DNA of 64,000 nucleotides from Massilia sp. YIM B02769 (GCF_030411995.1 NZ_JASNRC010000010.1:186001-250000); one strand, 5' to 3'. Positions 1 through 7,772 are shown, counted from the first letter of the stretch. Program-made: numbers and translations. The notes: a model not told the origin generated them from the letters alone.

Positions 1-372
1 GTAAACCAGGCGCCCCTCTTCCTCGCCGCCGATGACGTCGACCGGGTAGCCGATTGCATTCTCCGCTGCCGGCACGAAGGCCGGGGCGTTGCGGGCGATG
101 CGCAGTGCGGCGGTGGCCACCACGCGCACCGCACGCGGCTGCCAGAGTGCGAGCGCGGTGCGGAACTGGCGCAGGCAGGCCAATGCCCGCGCCATGGCGG
201 CGGTGCCGATGCCGCCGCCGGCATCGAGTTCGGCGCCCAGGCGGATCGGTTCGCTCAGGGTGGCGACCACGCGCACGCTGCCCCCTTCGCAGCTGGCCAC
301 ATGCAGGCGGAAGCTGTCCGAGCCGAGTTCCACGGCGGCGTACAGGGGCACTGCGTTGGGCTGGTTGGTCAT
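1..372 (-). CDS. ppx: Ppx/GppA-type exopolyphosphatase, N-terminal part
   Basis: The first 124 residues of a protein that runs off the left edge of the window. The visible part matches the N-terminal lobe of the Ppx/GppA family (ASKHA fold), which removes phosphate from polyphosphate or from pppGpp. Seen: the phosphate-binding stretch near residue 12, a segment VRVVATAALRIARN typical of the family's second conserved block, and IGGEEEGRLVY, matching the GxxEA/E motif. Odd: the usual DLGSNS reads ELGSDS here (Asp to Glu, Asn to Asp), so activity of this copy is not certain. The ATG at 372 was chosen because residues upstream do not fit the family. Ppx rather than GppA is a guess from the host group. 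Confidence 0.8.
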   Translation of the reverse strand, partial: MTNQPNAVPLYAAVELGSDSFRLHVASCEGGSVRVVATLSEPIRLGAELDAGGGIGTAAMARALACLRQFRTALALWQPRAVRVVATAALRIARNAPAFVPAAENAIGYPVDVIGGEEEGRLVY

Positions 373-522
373 CAGTGGGCGTGTTGGCGCGCGTTGGCGA
401 ATAGACACGCAGTATGCAAGCGGTTTGTGACCGGGCGATGACGAAGAATGCAGGGTTTGTGACGACCTTGAACGCCTGGGCCGGGACGCCGGTCCAGCAG
501 GCGCCAGGACCGCAGGCGCCGG

Positions 523-545
523 CAAACAAAGCCGGCTTTACCGGC
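523..545 (-). terminator. weak hairpin after the GGDEF gene
   Basis: On the minus strand GCCGG-TAAAG-CCGGC is followed by TTTGTTTG, about 50 bases after the stop of the GGDEF gene. The stem is only five pairs, so this is a weak terminator candidate. The rest of 373-594 shows nothing further. Confidence 0.35.
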
Positions 546-594
546 GTCTCCACGCGATGAGGTGTTGTTCCGGTGGCCGGCGTCGGCCTAACCC

Positions 595-1755
595 TCAAGC
601 CGCCTGGCGTACCTGGTTGCGCCCTGCTGCCTTTGCTCCGCGCATCGCCTCGTCCGCGCGCTGCAGCAGGATCACGTTGCTGTCGTCGGCGCGAATGGTG
701 GTGATGCCGAAGCTGGCCGTCATCGAGATCATCGCACGATCAAGTTTGACCGGCGTCGCCTCGATCGCGGCTCGCATGCGTTCGGCCACCAGCGCCGCTT
801 CCTCGATGCCGGTGCGCGGCAGCAGGATGGCGAATTCGCCGCCGACCAGGCGCGCCAGTTGGTCGCTGTCGCGCAGCTGGCGCTTGCACAAGCCGGCCAC
901 GTGGCGCAGCACGACGTCGCCGGCCGGGTGTCCATAGCCGTCGTTCACGCGCTTGAAGGCGTCGAGGTCGAGCACCACCAGCGCGGTCGGCTGGCCGGGG
1001 CGGCGCGCCAGCGCCATCCACGGCGCCAGCGCCGCGAAGAAGCCGCGCCGGTTCGGCACGTCGGTCACGGTGTCGACGGTTTCCAGGCGCGCCAGTTCGG
1101 CCTGCAGGCGTTCGCGCGCCAGCAGCAGCCAGCCGAAGCCGCCCACCAGCATCAGCAGGTAGAGCGCCGCGCTGGACAGCTGGCGCAGCAGCTCGTTCGA
1201 CAGCCAGCGCCAGCCGTCGGGCATGACCAGCACCAGCAGGCCGCGCGCGGCGACCACCAGCGCCAGCAGCGCGATGACGACGGCCAGCACGCGCTGCAGC
1301 ATGGTGATGCCGCGCCAGCCCTGGGCCAGCGCGGCGGCGGCCAGCAGGTAGAAACCGCCGAGCAGCAGCAAGGCGGCCAGGTTGCGCAGGCCGCTGTCGT
1401 CGATCAGGTAGCAGACCAGGAACACCACGATGGCCACGATCGCCAGCGGCACCATCGCGCGGCGCCAGCGCGGCTGCCTGGCCGCTTCCCACAGCGCACC
1501 CGTTTCCAGGGCCACGCCGCCGATCAGCAGCGCCCAGCCGGCCGGCAGCGCCAGCGGCTCCGGCACGACGCGCGCGCCGCCCAGCGCCAGCAGCACCCAG
1601 GCCGCGGCCTGCACCTGCTTCGACAGGCCCCAGCTGCCGGCGGCCGGCGCGGGCGCACGGGCGGCGCCATAGTCGAAGAAGAACAGCAGGCTGCACAGGA
1701 CCAGGTTGCCGAGTGCCAGGACCAGCACCATGGTGGTCGAATCGAGGGTCATCAT
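595..1755 (-). CDS. membrane GGDEF-domain protein with degenerate active site
   Basis: 386 residues. The N-terminal half has about six hydrophobic segments (for example LVLALGNLVLCSLLFFF and VFLVCYLI), like a 7TM-type sensor. The C-terminal half from about residue 220 is a GGDEF domain with DVPNRRGF, LDLDAFKRVNDGYGHPAGD and ASFGI blocks. The active-site motif at about residues 304-308 reads VGGEF instead of GGDEF/GGEEF: the metal-binding acidic residue is Gly. The inhibitory-site motif RDSD sits the normal five residues upstream. By family knowledge this points to a c-di-GMP-binding or signalling domain without cyclase activity (inference). Start: ATG at 1755 or 1752, both lying 5-8 bases after the stop of the upstream small gene, so the two are probably co-transcribed. 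Confidence 0.85.
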   Translation of the reverse strand: MMTLDSTTMVLVLALGNLVLCSLLFFFDYGAARAPAPAAGSWGLSKQVQAAAWVLLALGGARVVPEPLALPAGWALLIGGVALETGALWEAARQPRWRRAMVPLAIVAIVVFLVCYLIDDSGLRNLAALLLLGGFYLLAAAALAQGWRGITMLQRVLAVVIALLALVVAARGLLVLVMPDGWRWLSNELLRQLSSAALYLLMLVGGFGWLLLARERLQAELARLETVDTVTDVPNRRGFFAALAPWMALARRPGQPTALVVLDLDAFKRVNDGYGHPAGDVVLRHVAGLCKRQLRDSDQLARLVGGEFAILLPRTGIEEAALVAERMRAAIEATPVKLDRAMISMTASFGITTIRADDSNVILLQRADEAMRGAKAAGRNQVRQAA

Positions 1756-1760
1756 GGTGT

Positions 1761-2036
1761 TCAGAATTCGTGTTCGACGTTGGTGGTGCCGTCGCCGACG
1801 CGGCTGGCCCAGGCGCGCGCCCAGCAGCTGCGGTCGTGTTCGCTCGGGGCCTCGTGCCAGAAAACGATCAGCGTGCCCTTGTGGTCGTGCAGCTGGGTCA
1901 GCTTGTCGACGAAGCCGGGGTTGTTTTCGCTGTCGGCCAGCGCCATCGCGTAACCATAGACGCGGTTCAGCCGCTCGATGCGGTCGGGCTCGGTCAAGCT
2001 GTTGGTGGCGGTGATCGTCGGGTGATCCAGGAACAT
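1761..2036 (-). CDS. small protein upstream of the GGDEF gene
   Basis: 91 residues, not recognised. A good ribosome site (GGAG, six bases before ATG) supports it as a real gene. It is acidic, has no membrane segment or signal peptide, and contains a central KTLIVFWHEAP-like beta segment (GTLIVFWHEA) followed by a Cys/Trp-rich helix (RSCWARAWASRV). It ends five bases before the GGDEF start, so the pair forms an operon. A role as a regulator or partner of the GGDEF protein is only a guess from position. Confidence 0.65.
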   Translation of the reverse strand: MFLDHPTITATNSLTEPDRIERLNRVYGYAMALADSENNPGFVDKLTQLHDHKGTLIVFWHEAPSEHDRSCWARAWASRVGDGTTNVEHEF

Positions 2037-2122
2037 GAAGAACTCCGAATGGCGGCAAGGGCCAGCTTATCAGAATTTAATGCCTGCAAACAAGACGAGG
2101 ACGGCGCGCGGCCGCCGTCGCC

Positions 2123-2167
2123 TGCCTTCGCATCGCCCGCCTTCCCATCGCCTGCATTCCCATCGCT
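2123..2167. repeat. three imperfect 15-base tandem repeats
   Basis: Three units of the form (T/C)GC(C/A)TTC(G/C)CATCGC(C/T) follow one another at 2123, 2138 and 2153, directly before the start of the spermidine-synthase-like gene. They end where the -10-like TATACT begins. Confidence 0.7.
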
Positions 2168-2172
2168 ATACT
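2167..2172 (+). promoter_or_regulatory. -10-like TATACT just before an ATG
   Basis: TATACT lies six bases before the ATG at 2179, so transcription starting about seven bases downstream would begin at or next to the start codon. There is no ribosome site in the gap. No clear -35 box is seen. This suggests, but does not show, a leaderless transcript. Confidence 0.35.
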
Positions 2173-2178
2173 GGCGCC

Positions 2179-2973
2179 ATGCCTTCCGAATCCGATCCAG
2201 GACCACAGCCCGCCCGCACCGCGCCCCTGGTGCGCACCGAGGGCGACCGCCGCACGCTGGAGTTCGTGCCCGGCGATATCCAGAGCGAGATGCTGCTCTC
2301 GCGTCCCGACGCCCTGGTGCTCGCCTACGCGCGCGCCATGATGTGCTTCGCCCTGTTCGCGCCGCGGCCGCGCCACATCGTCATGGCTGGCCTGGGCGGC
2401 GGCTCGCTGGTCAAGTTCTGCCACCGCCATTTTCCGCAGGCGCGCATCACGGTGCTTGAAATCAGCGCCGAGGTGATCGCCCTGCGCGACCAGTTCCACG
2501 TGCCGCCCGACGATGCGCGCTTGCGCATCATCCACGCCGACGCCGCCGGCTTCATCGCGGCGGCGCCCGGCAGCTGCGACGTGATCCTGGTCGACGGCTT
2601 CGACGCGGCCGGCATGCCGCCCGCACTCGGCAGCGCCGCCTTTTACGCATCCTGCCGCCGCGCCCTGCGCGACGGTGGCGTGCTGGTGGCCAATTTGCTC
2701 AGCTACGACCCGCAGTATGCGGCGCTGCGCGCGCGCATCGACAGCGCTTTCGGGGAGCGCGTCTGCCAGTTCGACGGCATCGCCGGCAACAACCACATTC
2801 TGTTCGCCCTGCGCGCGCCGCATCCGGCGGCGAAGGTGCCGCCGGATGCGGCGCTGGCGCGCACCCTGGCCCGCCATGCGCGCTGGACGAAACGGCGCGG
2901 GCTGGGCGTCGGCTGGCTGAACCGGCTGCTCGCGCATGCCGTGGTTGCCTGGCTGGCACGCCGCCGTGTCTGA
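2179..2973 (+). CDS. spermidine synthase-like SAM-dependent protein
   Basis: 264 residues with a Rossmann methyltransferase-type fold of the spermidine synthase superfamily. Seen: glycine-rich motif I VMAGLGGGSLVKF near residue 75, acidic loop end TVLEISAEVIALRDQF, the RIIHADAAGFI strand and the VILVDGFDAAG motif. The short N-terminal beta domain is reduced and true spermidine synthase residues (the D/E pair that binds putrescine) cannot be confirmed, so the substrate is unknown. A related group acts as polyamine aminopropyltransferase-like proteins of unknown role. The start at 2179 has no ribosome site but follows a -10-like TATACT. The gene is divergent from the small gene at 1761-2036. 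Confidence 0.75.
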   Translation: MPSESDPGPQPARTAPLVRTEGDRRTLEFVPGDIQSEMLLSRPDALVLAYARAMMCFALFAPRPRHIVMAGLGGGSLVKFCHRHFPQARITVLEISAEVIALRDQFHVPPDDARLRIIHADAAGFIAAAPGSCDVILVDGFDAAGMPPALGSAAFYASCRRALRDGGVLVANLLSYDPQYAALRARIDSAFGERVCQFDGIAGNNHILFALRAPHPAAKVPPDAALARTLARHARWTKRRGLGVGWLNRLLAHAVVAWLARRRV

Positions 2974-3098
2974 TCGGGGCGACAGGCCGGCGCGCCGAAG
3001 GCGTCCTCGGAGGAAGTGTCTGGCGAAAAGCGGCGTTGTATGACACACTTCAGGGCTTTGGTGCCTCCGGGCAAGGAAATTTTTTTCTGGAACAGTAC

Positions 3099-5951
3099 AT
3101 GGTGCGTCGCCTGTCGTTTTCCCTCACCCGCGCAACCGTCCTCACCCTCGGGGCCGGGCTGGCCGCCTCGTGCGCGCTGTTCGTGGGCGTGAGCCACCTC
3201 GAATACGACAACCTTGCCCTTTCCTTCAGCCAGCGCGCCGACCAGCGCGTTGCCACCGTGCGCCAGGGCCTGCACGATGCGGTCGAAGTGGTGAATGTCA
3301 CCAACCGCCTGTTCGCGCTCGGCTCCCCGGTCACGCGCGCCGAATTCCACGATTTCACCTCGCCGCTGCTGGCGCGCCATCCCTTCATCCAGGCCTTCAA
3401 TTTCCACCGCGTGGTCGACCATGCCGAGCGCGGCGCGGTCGAGGCCGAGCTGCAAAGTGTCTTGCCCGGCACCGTCATCAGCGAGGTGCGCGACAGCATG
3501 CGCGTGCCGGCCGAGCGGCGCGACCGCTACAACGTCGTGTACTACCTGGAACCGCTGCGCGGCAACGAGGCGGCCTTCGGTTTCGATTCGAGCGTGCGTC
3601 CGCAGATCACCGGCGCCCTGGCACGCGCCCTGGCGGACGGCCGCGCCGCCGCCACCGCGCTGTTCCCGCTGGTGCAGGATCCGCAGCCGCAGCCGAGCTT
3701 CCAGGTGCTGATGCCGGTGCTCGACCGCAACGGCAAGCTGCTCGGCGACACCGCCGTCGTGGTGCGCGCACGCGAGCTGGTGAAGAATGCCCTGGCCGGC
3801 GCCAACCTGCTGGGCGACGAACAGATCGTGATGTCGGTGTATGCCTCGGCACGTCCCGAGCCGGCCAACCTGGTGTTCAGCACGCGTAACGAAGACACGC
3901 CGCTGCCGAACGACACCATGGCCGACTGGCTGGCGCCCGAGCACCGTTCCAGCCTGGTGCGCAGCCTGGACGTTGCCGGCCGCCCCTGGCTGGTGGAAGT
4001 CACGTCGGTGCCGCGGCCGTTCGCGGCCGACCACCTGGCTTCGCTGGCGATCCTGGCCGGCGGTATCCTGCTGAGCCTGCTCACCGCGGCCTGGGTGCAG
4101 GCCTCGAGCGTGCGCACGCGCCGGGTGCAGCAGCTGGTGCGCAAGCGCACCGCGGACCTGAAACGCACCAACCGGCGCCTGGTCGACGACATGGTGGCGC
4201 GCGAGCGCACCGAGAAAGCCTTGCAGCAAAGCGAGCAGCGCTTCCGCCAGCTGGTGGCGATGTCCTCGGACTGGTACTGGGAGCAGGACCGCGACTATCG
4301 CTTCACCATGATCACCGGCGGCTTTGCCGAGAAGTCGGGCGTGACGGTGGACCGCGTGCTGGGCAAGACGCGCTGGGAATACATGGAAGGCCTGGAGGCG
4401 ACCGAGGCCGGACGCGCCCATGTCGCCCAGATCAAGGCCCGGGAGGCCTTCAGCAACTTCGAGTACCAGCTGAGCGACGACAACGGCGACACCCGCTGGT
4501 TCCTGGTCAGCGGCCAGCCGGTTTTCGACGAACGCGGCGTGTTCAACGGCTACCGCGGCACCGGTTCCGACATCACCGCGCGCAAGCTGACCGAGCAGCG
4601 CGTGCACCACGTGGCCCAGCACGACGTGCTGACCGGCCTGCCGAACCGATCGCTGCTGCAGGACCGCCTGGGCCAGGCCGTGGCCTACGCCAGCCGCAGC
4701 GGCAACCCGGTGTGGGTGATGCTGATCGACCTCGACCGCTTCAAGTTCGTCAACGACAGCATGGGCCACAAGGCCGGCGACGTGCTGCTGATGACGGTGG
4801 CGGCGCGCCTGCGCTCCTCGCTGCGCGATTCGGACACCGTAGCGCGCCTGTCGGGCGACGAATTCGTGGTGATCCTGTCCGAGCACGGCGAGCAGACCCT
4901 GAGCCCGGACATCGTGCAGCGCGTGATGGACGCCGTGGCCCAGCCGGTGATGCTCGGCACCAAGGAATTCTTCGTCACCTGCAGTATCGGGGTGGCGGTG
5001 TTCCCGAGCGAAGGCACGGGCGCGGACGAGCTGATCGAGCACGCCGACATCGCGATGTACCGCGCCAAGAAACTCGGCCGCAACAACTTCCAGTTCTACA
5101 CCCCGGCCATGAACGAGGAGTCGCTGGAGCGCGTGCGCATCGAAAGCGCGCTGCGCAATGCGCTGGAGCGCGACGAGTTCGTGCTGTATTACCAGCCCCA
5201 GCTCGACATGAAGACCGGCAAGATCTGCGGCATGGAAGCGCTGATCCGCTGGCAGCATCCGGAACTCGGCATGGTGCCGCCGGGCCGTTTCGTGAGCATT
5301 GCCGAGGAAACCGGCCTGATCGTGCCGATCGGCGCCTGGGTGATGCGCACCGCCTGCGCCCAGAACAAGGCCTGGCAGGATGCCGGCTTCGACAAGCTGC
5401 GCGTGGCCGTGAACCTGTCGGCGCGCCAGTTCAGCGCGCCCGACCTGATCGAGGGCCTGGAACGGGTGCTGGCGGACACCGGCCTGGAACCGAAATACCT
5501 GGAAATCGAGCTGACCGAAAGCCTGTTCATGAGCGACGTCACGCCGGCGGTCGAGCTGCTGCACCGCATGAAGGCATTGGGCGTGAACCTGTCGATCGAC
5601 GACTTCGGCACCGGCTACTCGAGCCTGTCCTACCTGTCGCGCTTCCCGATCGACGTGCTGAAGATCGACCGCTCGTTTGTCGCCGACATCACGCGCGACG
5701 CCAACGACGAGGCCATCGTGACCTCGATCATCGCCCTGGCCCACAACCTGAAGCTGGCGGTGATTGCCGAGGGCGTGGAAACCGGCGAGCAGCTCGATTA
5801 CCTGCGCCGCCATGGCTGCGACGAAATGCAGGGCTATTACTTCAGCCGCCCATTGCCGGCCGCGGACTTCGAGCAGTTGCTGGTGGAGGGACGCGGTTTG
5901 CAGCCGGACGAACTCATCGCCGCCCCGGCCGAGCCGGAAACCGTGGCCTGA
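3099..5951 (+). CDS. CHASE-PAS-GGDEF-EAL c-di-GMP signalling protein
   Basis: 950 residues. Order: a membrane segment at about 12-32, a periplasmic CHASE sensor domain (about 40-290, with RADQRVATVRQGL and FHDFTSPLLARHPFIQAFNF), a second membrane segment at about 310-335, a short coiled coil, a PAS domain beginning SEQRFRQLVAMSSDWYWEQD, a GGDEF domain with SGDEF near residue 585 and RDSD inhibitory site upstream, and an EAL domain with EALIRW near 712, DDFGTGYSSL and KIDRSFV. The EAL metal and catalytic motifs look intact, and SGDEF cyclases can be active, so this protein may make or break c-di-GMP depending on the ligand sensed outside. Start: ATG 3099 has GGAA six bases upstream. An ATG at 3036 would add 21 residues that look non-coding. 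Confidence 0.93.
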   Translation: MVRRLSFSLTRATVLTLGAGLAASCALFVGVSHLEYDNLALSFSQRADQRVATVRQGLHDAVEVVNVTNRLFALGSPVTRAEFHDFTSPLLARHPFIQAFNFHRVVDHAERGAVEAELQSVLPGTVISEVRDSMRVPAERRDRYNVVYYLEPLRGNEAAFGFDSSVRPQITGALARALADGRAAATALFPLVQDPQPQPSFQVLMPVLDRNGKLLGDTAVVVRARELVKNALAGANLLGDEQIVMSVYASARPEPANLVFSTRNEDTPLPNDTMADWLAPEHRSSLVRSLDVAGRPWLVEVTSVPRPFAADHLASLAILAGGILLSLLTAAWVQASSVRTRRVQQLVRKRTADLKRTNRRLVDDMVARERTEKALQQSEQRFRQLVAMSSDWYWEQDRDYRFTMITGGFAEKSGVTVDRVLGKTRWEYMEGLEATEAGRAHVAQIKAREAFSNFEYQLSDDNGDTRWFLVSGQPVFDERGVFNGYRGTGSDITARKLTEQRVHHVAQHDVLTGLPNRSLLQDRLGQAVAYASRSGNPVWVMLIDLDRFKFVNDSMGHKAGDVLLMTVAARLRSSLRDSDTVARLSGDEFVVILSEHGEQTLSPDIVQRVMDAVAQPVMLGTKEFFVTCSIGVAVFPSEGTGADELIEHADIAMYRAKKLGRNNFQFYTPAMNEESLERVRIESALRNALERDEFVLYYQPQLDMKTGKICGMEALIRWQHPELGMVPPGRFVSIAEETGLIVPIGAWVMRTACAQNKAWQDAGFDKLRVAVNLSARQFSAPDLIEGLERVLADTGLEPKYLEIELTESLFMSDVTPAVELLHRMKALGVNLSIDDFGTGYSSLSYLSRFPIDVLKIDRSFVADITRDANDEAIVTSIIALAHNLKLAVIAEGVETGEQLDYLRRHGCDEMQGYYFSRPLPAADFEQLLVEGRGLQPDELIAAPAEPETVA

Positions 5952-6040
5952 GCCATAGAATAATTATATCTTTGTAGTAATTTCTACATCGTTCCACTAA
6001 AATTGCGCGCATTCGAGTGCAATTGACGGAGTTGATGAAC

Positions 6041-6250
6041 ATGGAAGATGTACAAACCCGCCCGACGGCGCCGGCACAAGTGCGGGTCGTCCGGACCGAC
6101 CTGCGCACGCGCGACCTGGTGAACCAGGCGGTGGCTTCGGTTCCGACCCTGGGGCTGCAACGGGCGGCGGAGTTCCTGGCGGCGATGAATGTGCCGGCGG
6201 AGATTGCGGTGCGTACCCTGGTGTATCCGAATCGGCGGCGGCGGGGGTAG
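6041..6250 (+). CDS. small conserved-looking protein, unknown function
   Basis: 69 residues from the ATG at 6041, which has GGAG nine bases upstream. Earlier starts (GTG 6017, ATG 6035) are in frame but badly spaced. The sequence has a basic N-terminal part (VRVVRTDLRTRDLVNQAVAS), then a helix TLGLQRAAEFLAAMNVPAEIAVRTLV and an Arg-rich tail. No membrane segment. The arrangement of a helical body with a proline-arginine tail suggests a small DNA-associated or regulatory protein, but I do not recognise it. An AT-rich leader with TATAATT-like bases precedes it (5958-6000). Confidence 0.6.
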   Translation: MEDVQTRPTAPAQVRVVRTDLRTRDLVNQAVASVPTLGLQRAAEFLAAMNVPAEIAVRTLVYPNRRRRG

Positions 6251-6269
6251 GAGCACTTGCGTCGCGTAG

Positions 6270-6364
6270 GCGCCAACGACAGTCAACAATGTTCGGCGTT
6301 CACGCGTGGGCACGGAGCGCCGGCGACAGTCAACAATGTTCGGCGTTCACGCGTGGGCACGGAG
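6270..6364. repeat. 47-base tandem duplication
   Basis: Two copies of a 47-base unit start at 6270 and 6317. They differ only at two central bases (AA against GG) near the unit start; 40 bases (6278-6317 and 6325-6364) are identical. Each unit contains the CACGCGTGGGCACGGAG left arm of the intergenic palindrome, so the duplication probably arose from that repeat. Confidence 0.85.
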
Positions 6365-6434
6365 TGCCCACCCTACGTGTGCAAACGCTGTTGGCTTCGA
6401 ATCGGTAGGGTGGGCGCTCCTGTGCCCACGCGTG
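6350..6434. repeat. two opposed copies of the intergenic palindrome
   Basis: 6350-6376 reads CGCGTGGGCAC-GGA-GTGCCCACCCTACG. 6404-6434 is the same element in the other direction, GGTAGGGTGGGC...GCCCACGCGTG, with an imperfect stem. They lie between the end of the small gene at 6041-6250 and the end of the convergent gene at 6479-6847. Confidence 0.85.
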
Positions 6435-6478
6435 AAACATGAACGGCGTTAGCCCAAGCACAGGGCCAACACGTTAAA

Positions 6479-6847
6479 TCAGCGCGGTTCTTGCGCCAGG
6501 ATATCCGCCAGCGATTCCTGGCCTTTCGCCGTCACCTCGAAACCACCCTCTTCACGCGCGGCGATGTGCGACTTGCGCATCAGGAACTGGGCGACGTCGG
6601 GCGCGACCGGCGCCGCGGCATCCTGGGTCAAGGCCTTCAGCGCTTCGACGCAGCCGCGCAGGAACAGCACCTGCTGCCCCTTCTCGGTCAGGTCGAGCCG
6701 GCCGTTGCGGGCATAGGCCACCATTTTCAGGCCAGCGAGGCGCTTGGCGTTACGGCCGACGCAGGCATTGACCCGGTCGTTGGCCACGCCGCCGCGGATG
6801 AGTCCCAGCGCGTTGTATTCGTCGGTCGACAGTTTTTCGTTCTTCAT
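6479..6847 (-). CDS. small helical protein, possible winged-helix fold
   Basis: 122 residues. The N-terminal half, EYNALGLIRGGVANDRVNACVGRNAKRLAGLKMVAYARNGRLDLTEKGQQVLF (seen as two helices then a beta hairpin), has the pattern of a winged helix: helix pair, then strand-turn-strand ending in LTEKG. The C-terminal part repeats a weaker version ending VTAKGQESLADI. I do not recognise the family. The ATG at 6847 was chosen over the upstream TTG because GAAAG lies five bases before it. No membrane segment or signal. It converges with the gene at 6041-6250 across the repeat array. Confidence 0.6.
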   Translation of the reverse strand: MKNEKLSTDEYNALGLIRGGVANDRVNACVGRNAKRLAGLKMVAYARNGRLDLTEKGQQVLFLRGCVEALKALTQDAAAPVAPDVAQFLMRKSHIAAREEGGFEVTAKGQESLADILAQEPR

Positions 6848-6943
6848 TGCCACTTTCAAGGTTCGTTGCGGCCGTCATGGTAAACGGCGCACGACCTGAG
6901 GGCAAGCTTGCCGCCGTGTTGCACCACCAGGCGGCGACACAAC

Positions 6944-7081
6944 TCAGCGCAGGGTGCGCAGGGCGATCCAGACCAGGCCGGCGCCGATGATGCCGGCCAC
7001 GGCGAGCGCGCCCTGGAAACGGCGCGAGGTGAAGCCGTGGTGACGGCCGAGGTAAATCTTGTTATGCAGGGAATTGCCCAT
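6944..7081 (-). CDS. 45-residue single-span membrane protein
   Basis: A very short gene: MGNSLHNKIYLGRHHGFTSR, then a hydrophobic helix (ALAVAGIIGAGLVWIAL) and the tail RTLR. The N-terminus is basic, so the helix is predicted to sit in the inner membrane. Codon use is GC-biased at third positions like its neighbours, which supports translation. Function unknown. It is divergent from the small gene at 7293 across an AT-rich region with two dyads. Confidence 0.5.
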   Translation of the reverse strand: MGNSLHNKIYLGRHHGFTSRRFQGALAVAGIIGAGLVWIALRTLR

Positions 7082-7146
7082 CTGTCTGACTCCGAAATTC
7101 GATCATCTATGAATGGATATTATAAAAAAATCCATAAACGGGGAAC

Positions 7147-7187
7147 GTTCGGCACCGAACATAATTGTAACTTTGTGTGAATTACAA
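7147..7187. promoter_or_regulatory. two dyads in an AT-rich divergent promoter region
   Basis: Between the small genes at 7081 and 7293 lie GTTCGG-CA-CCGAAC (7147-7160) and TTGTAA-N11-TTACAA (7165-7187), side by side. The region 7090-7190 is far more AT-rich than the surroundings. Both dyads look like regulator sites; no regulator is assigned. Confidence 0.45.
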
Positions 7188-7292
7188 CAGTGTTGCCAAA
7201 TGCGGGCCAGCTTGGCGGGCACCCTAACGCGCGCCGGTTGCGGGATGCGGCTGTTAGGATTGTTCCAACTTTAGCAACGCAAGGAGCGCACC

Positions 7293-7457
7293 ATGAACAC
7301 CCGACACAAGACCACCGACCCGGCCGCGCAAGGCGGCGCCATCCTGCACGAGGACGATATCGGCAGCGGCGAAAAAACGCCGGGAGAGAAAGAAACCGAA
7401 GAGATGATCAAGGAAATCCCGCCCCTGAAGTCGGACGACAAGCAGGACAAGTCCTGA
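7293..7457 (+). CDS. 54-residue hydrophilic protein
   Basis: The ATG at 7293 has a strong ribosome site, AAGGAG, six bases upstream. The 54-residue product is highly charged and without hydrophobic segments, rich in Glu, Lys and Asp (for example GEKTPGEKETEEMIKEIPP), and is probably disordered. It is followed directly by a good terminator at 7485-7512. Function unknown. The combination of a strong ribosome site, small size and high charge is common among stress-induced proteins of this group, but that is inference. Confidence 0.65.
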   Translation: MNTRHKTTDPAAQGGAILHEDDIGSGEKTPGEKETEEMIKEIPPLKSDDKQDKS

Positions 7458-7484
7458 TCCGGGCGGAGGGATAGCGATCACGAT

Positions 7485-7512
7485 GGGCGGGAACTTCCCG
7501 CCCTGTTTTTTA
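7485..7512 (+). terminator. terminator of the 54-residue gene
   Basis: GGGCGGGAA-C-TTCCCGCCC is followed by TGTTTTTT. It serves the gene at 7293-7457. The T run also contains the stop codon of the convergent gene at 7510-7683. Confidence 0.85.
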
Positions 7513-7683
7513 TTGCGCGCGGATCGGCGGCTCGGGGATGACGGGCTCCTCGACCGGTGCATGGGCCGGGTCGGGTACGTCGTCGGGCACCGGAATGGTC
7601 GGCGGCGTGGGCGTCTGTTCCGGATCGGGCGTCGAGTGGGCGCGCAGCGCGTCAGCTTCGGCGCGCGGGTCGTGTAGTTCCAT
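7510..7683 (-). CDS. 57-residue proline-rich acidic protein
   Basis: Reads MELHDPRAEADALRAH followed by a Pro/Thr/Val/Asp-rich stretch (TPTPPTIPVPDDVPDPAH) and ends EPPIRAQ. AAGGA stands about six bases before the ATG at 7683; an adjacent ATG at 7686 is less well spaced. No membrane or signal segment; the composition suggests a disordered protein. Its TAA lies inside the T run of the convergent terminator. Function unknown. Confidence 0.55.
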   Translation of the reverse strand: MELHDPRAEADALRAHSTPDPEQTPTPPTIPVPDDVPDPAHAPVEEPVIPEPPIRAQ

Positions 7684-7772
7684 CATCGTCCTTTCTGTGC
7701 TGTTGCATTGTGTTGGAGGCGCCGGCAGCCAGGCCGCGGGGGCCGCGCCGGGGCGCCAGGGTCATGGTTGTT

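Noticed and set aside
2703..5813. A 1036-codon open frame on the minus strand opposite the CHASE-PAS-GGDEF-EAL gene
   Set aside because: Composition is His/Gln/Arg/Ala-rich without domains, and the plus-strand gene has complete motifs. Long antisense frames are expected at this GC content.
6257..6442. Small open frame in the repeat array
   Set aside because: It consists entirely of the 47-base duplication and palindromes; the VGTECPPY-like peptide comes from the repeat, as in other copies.
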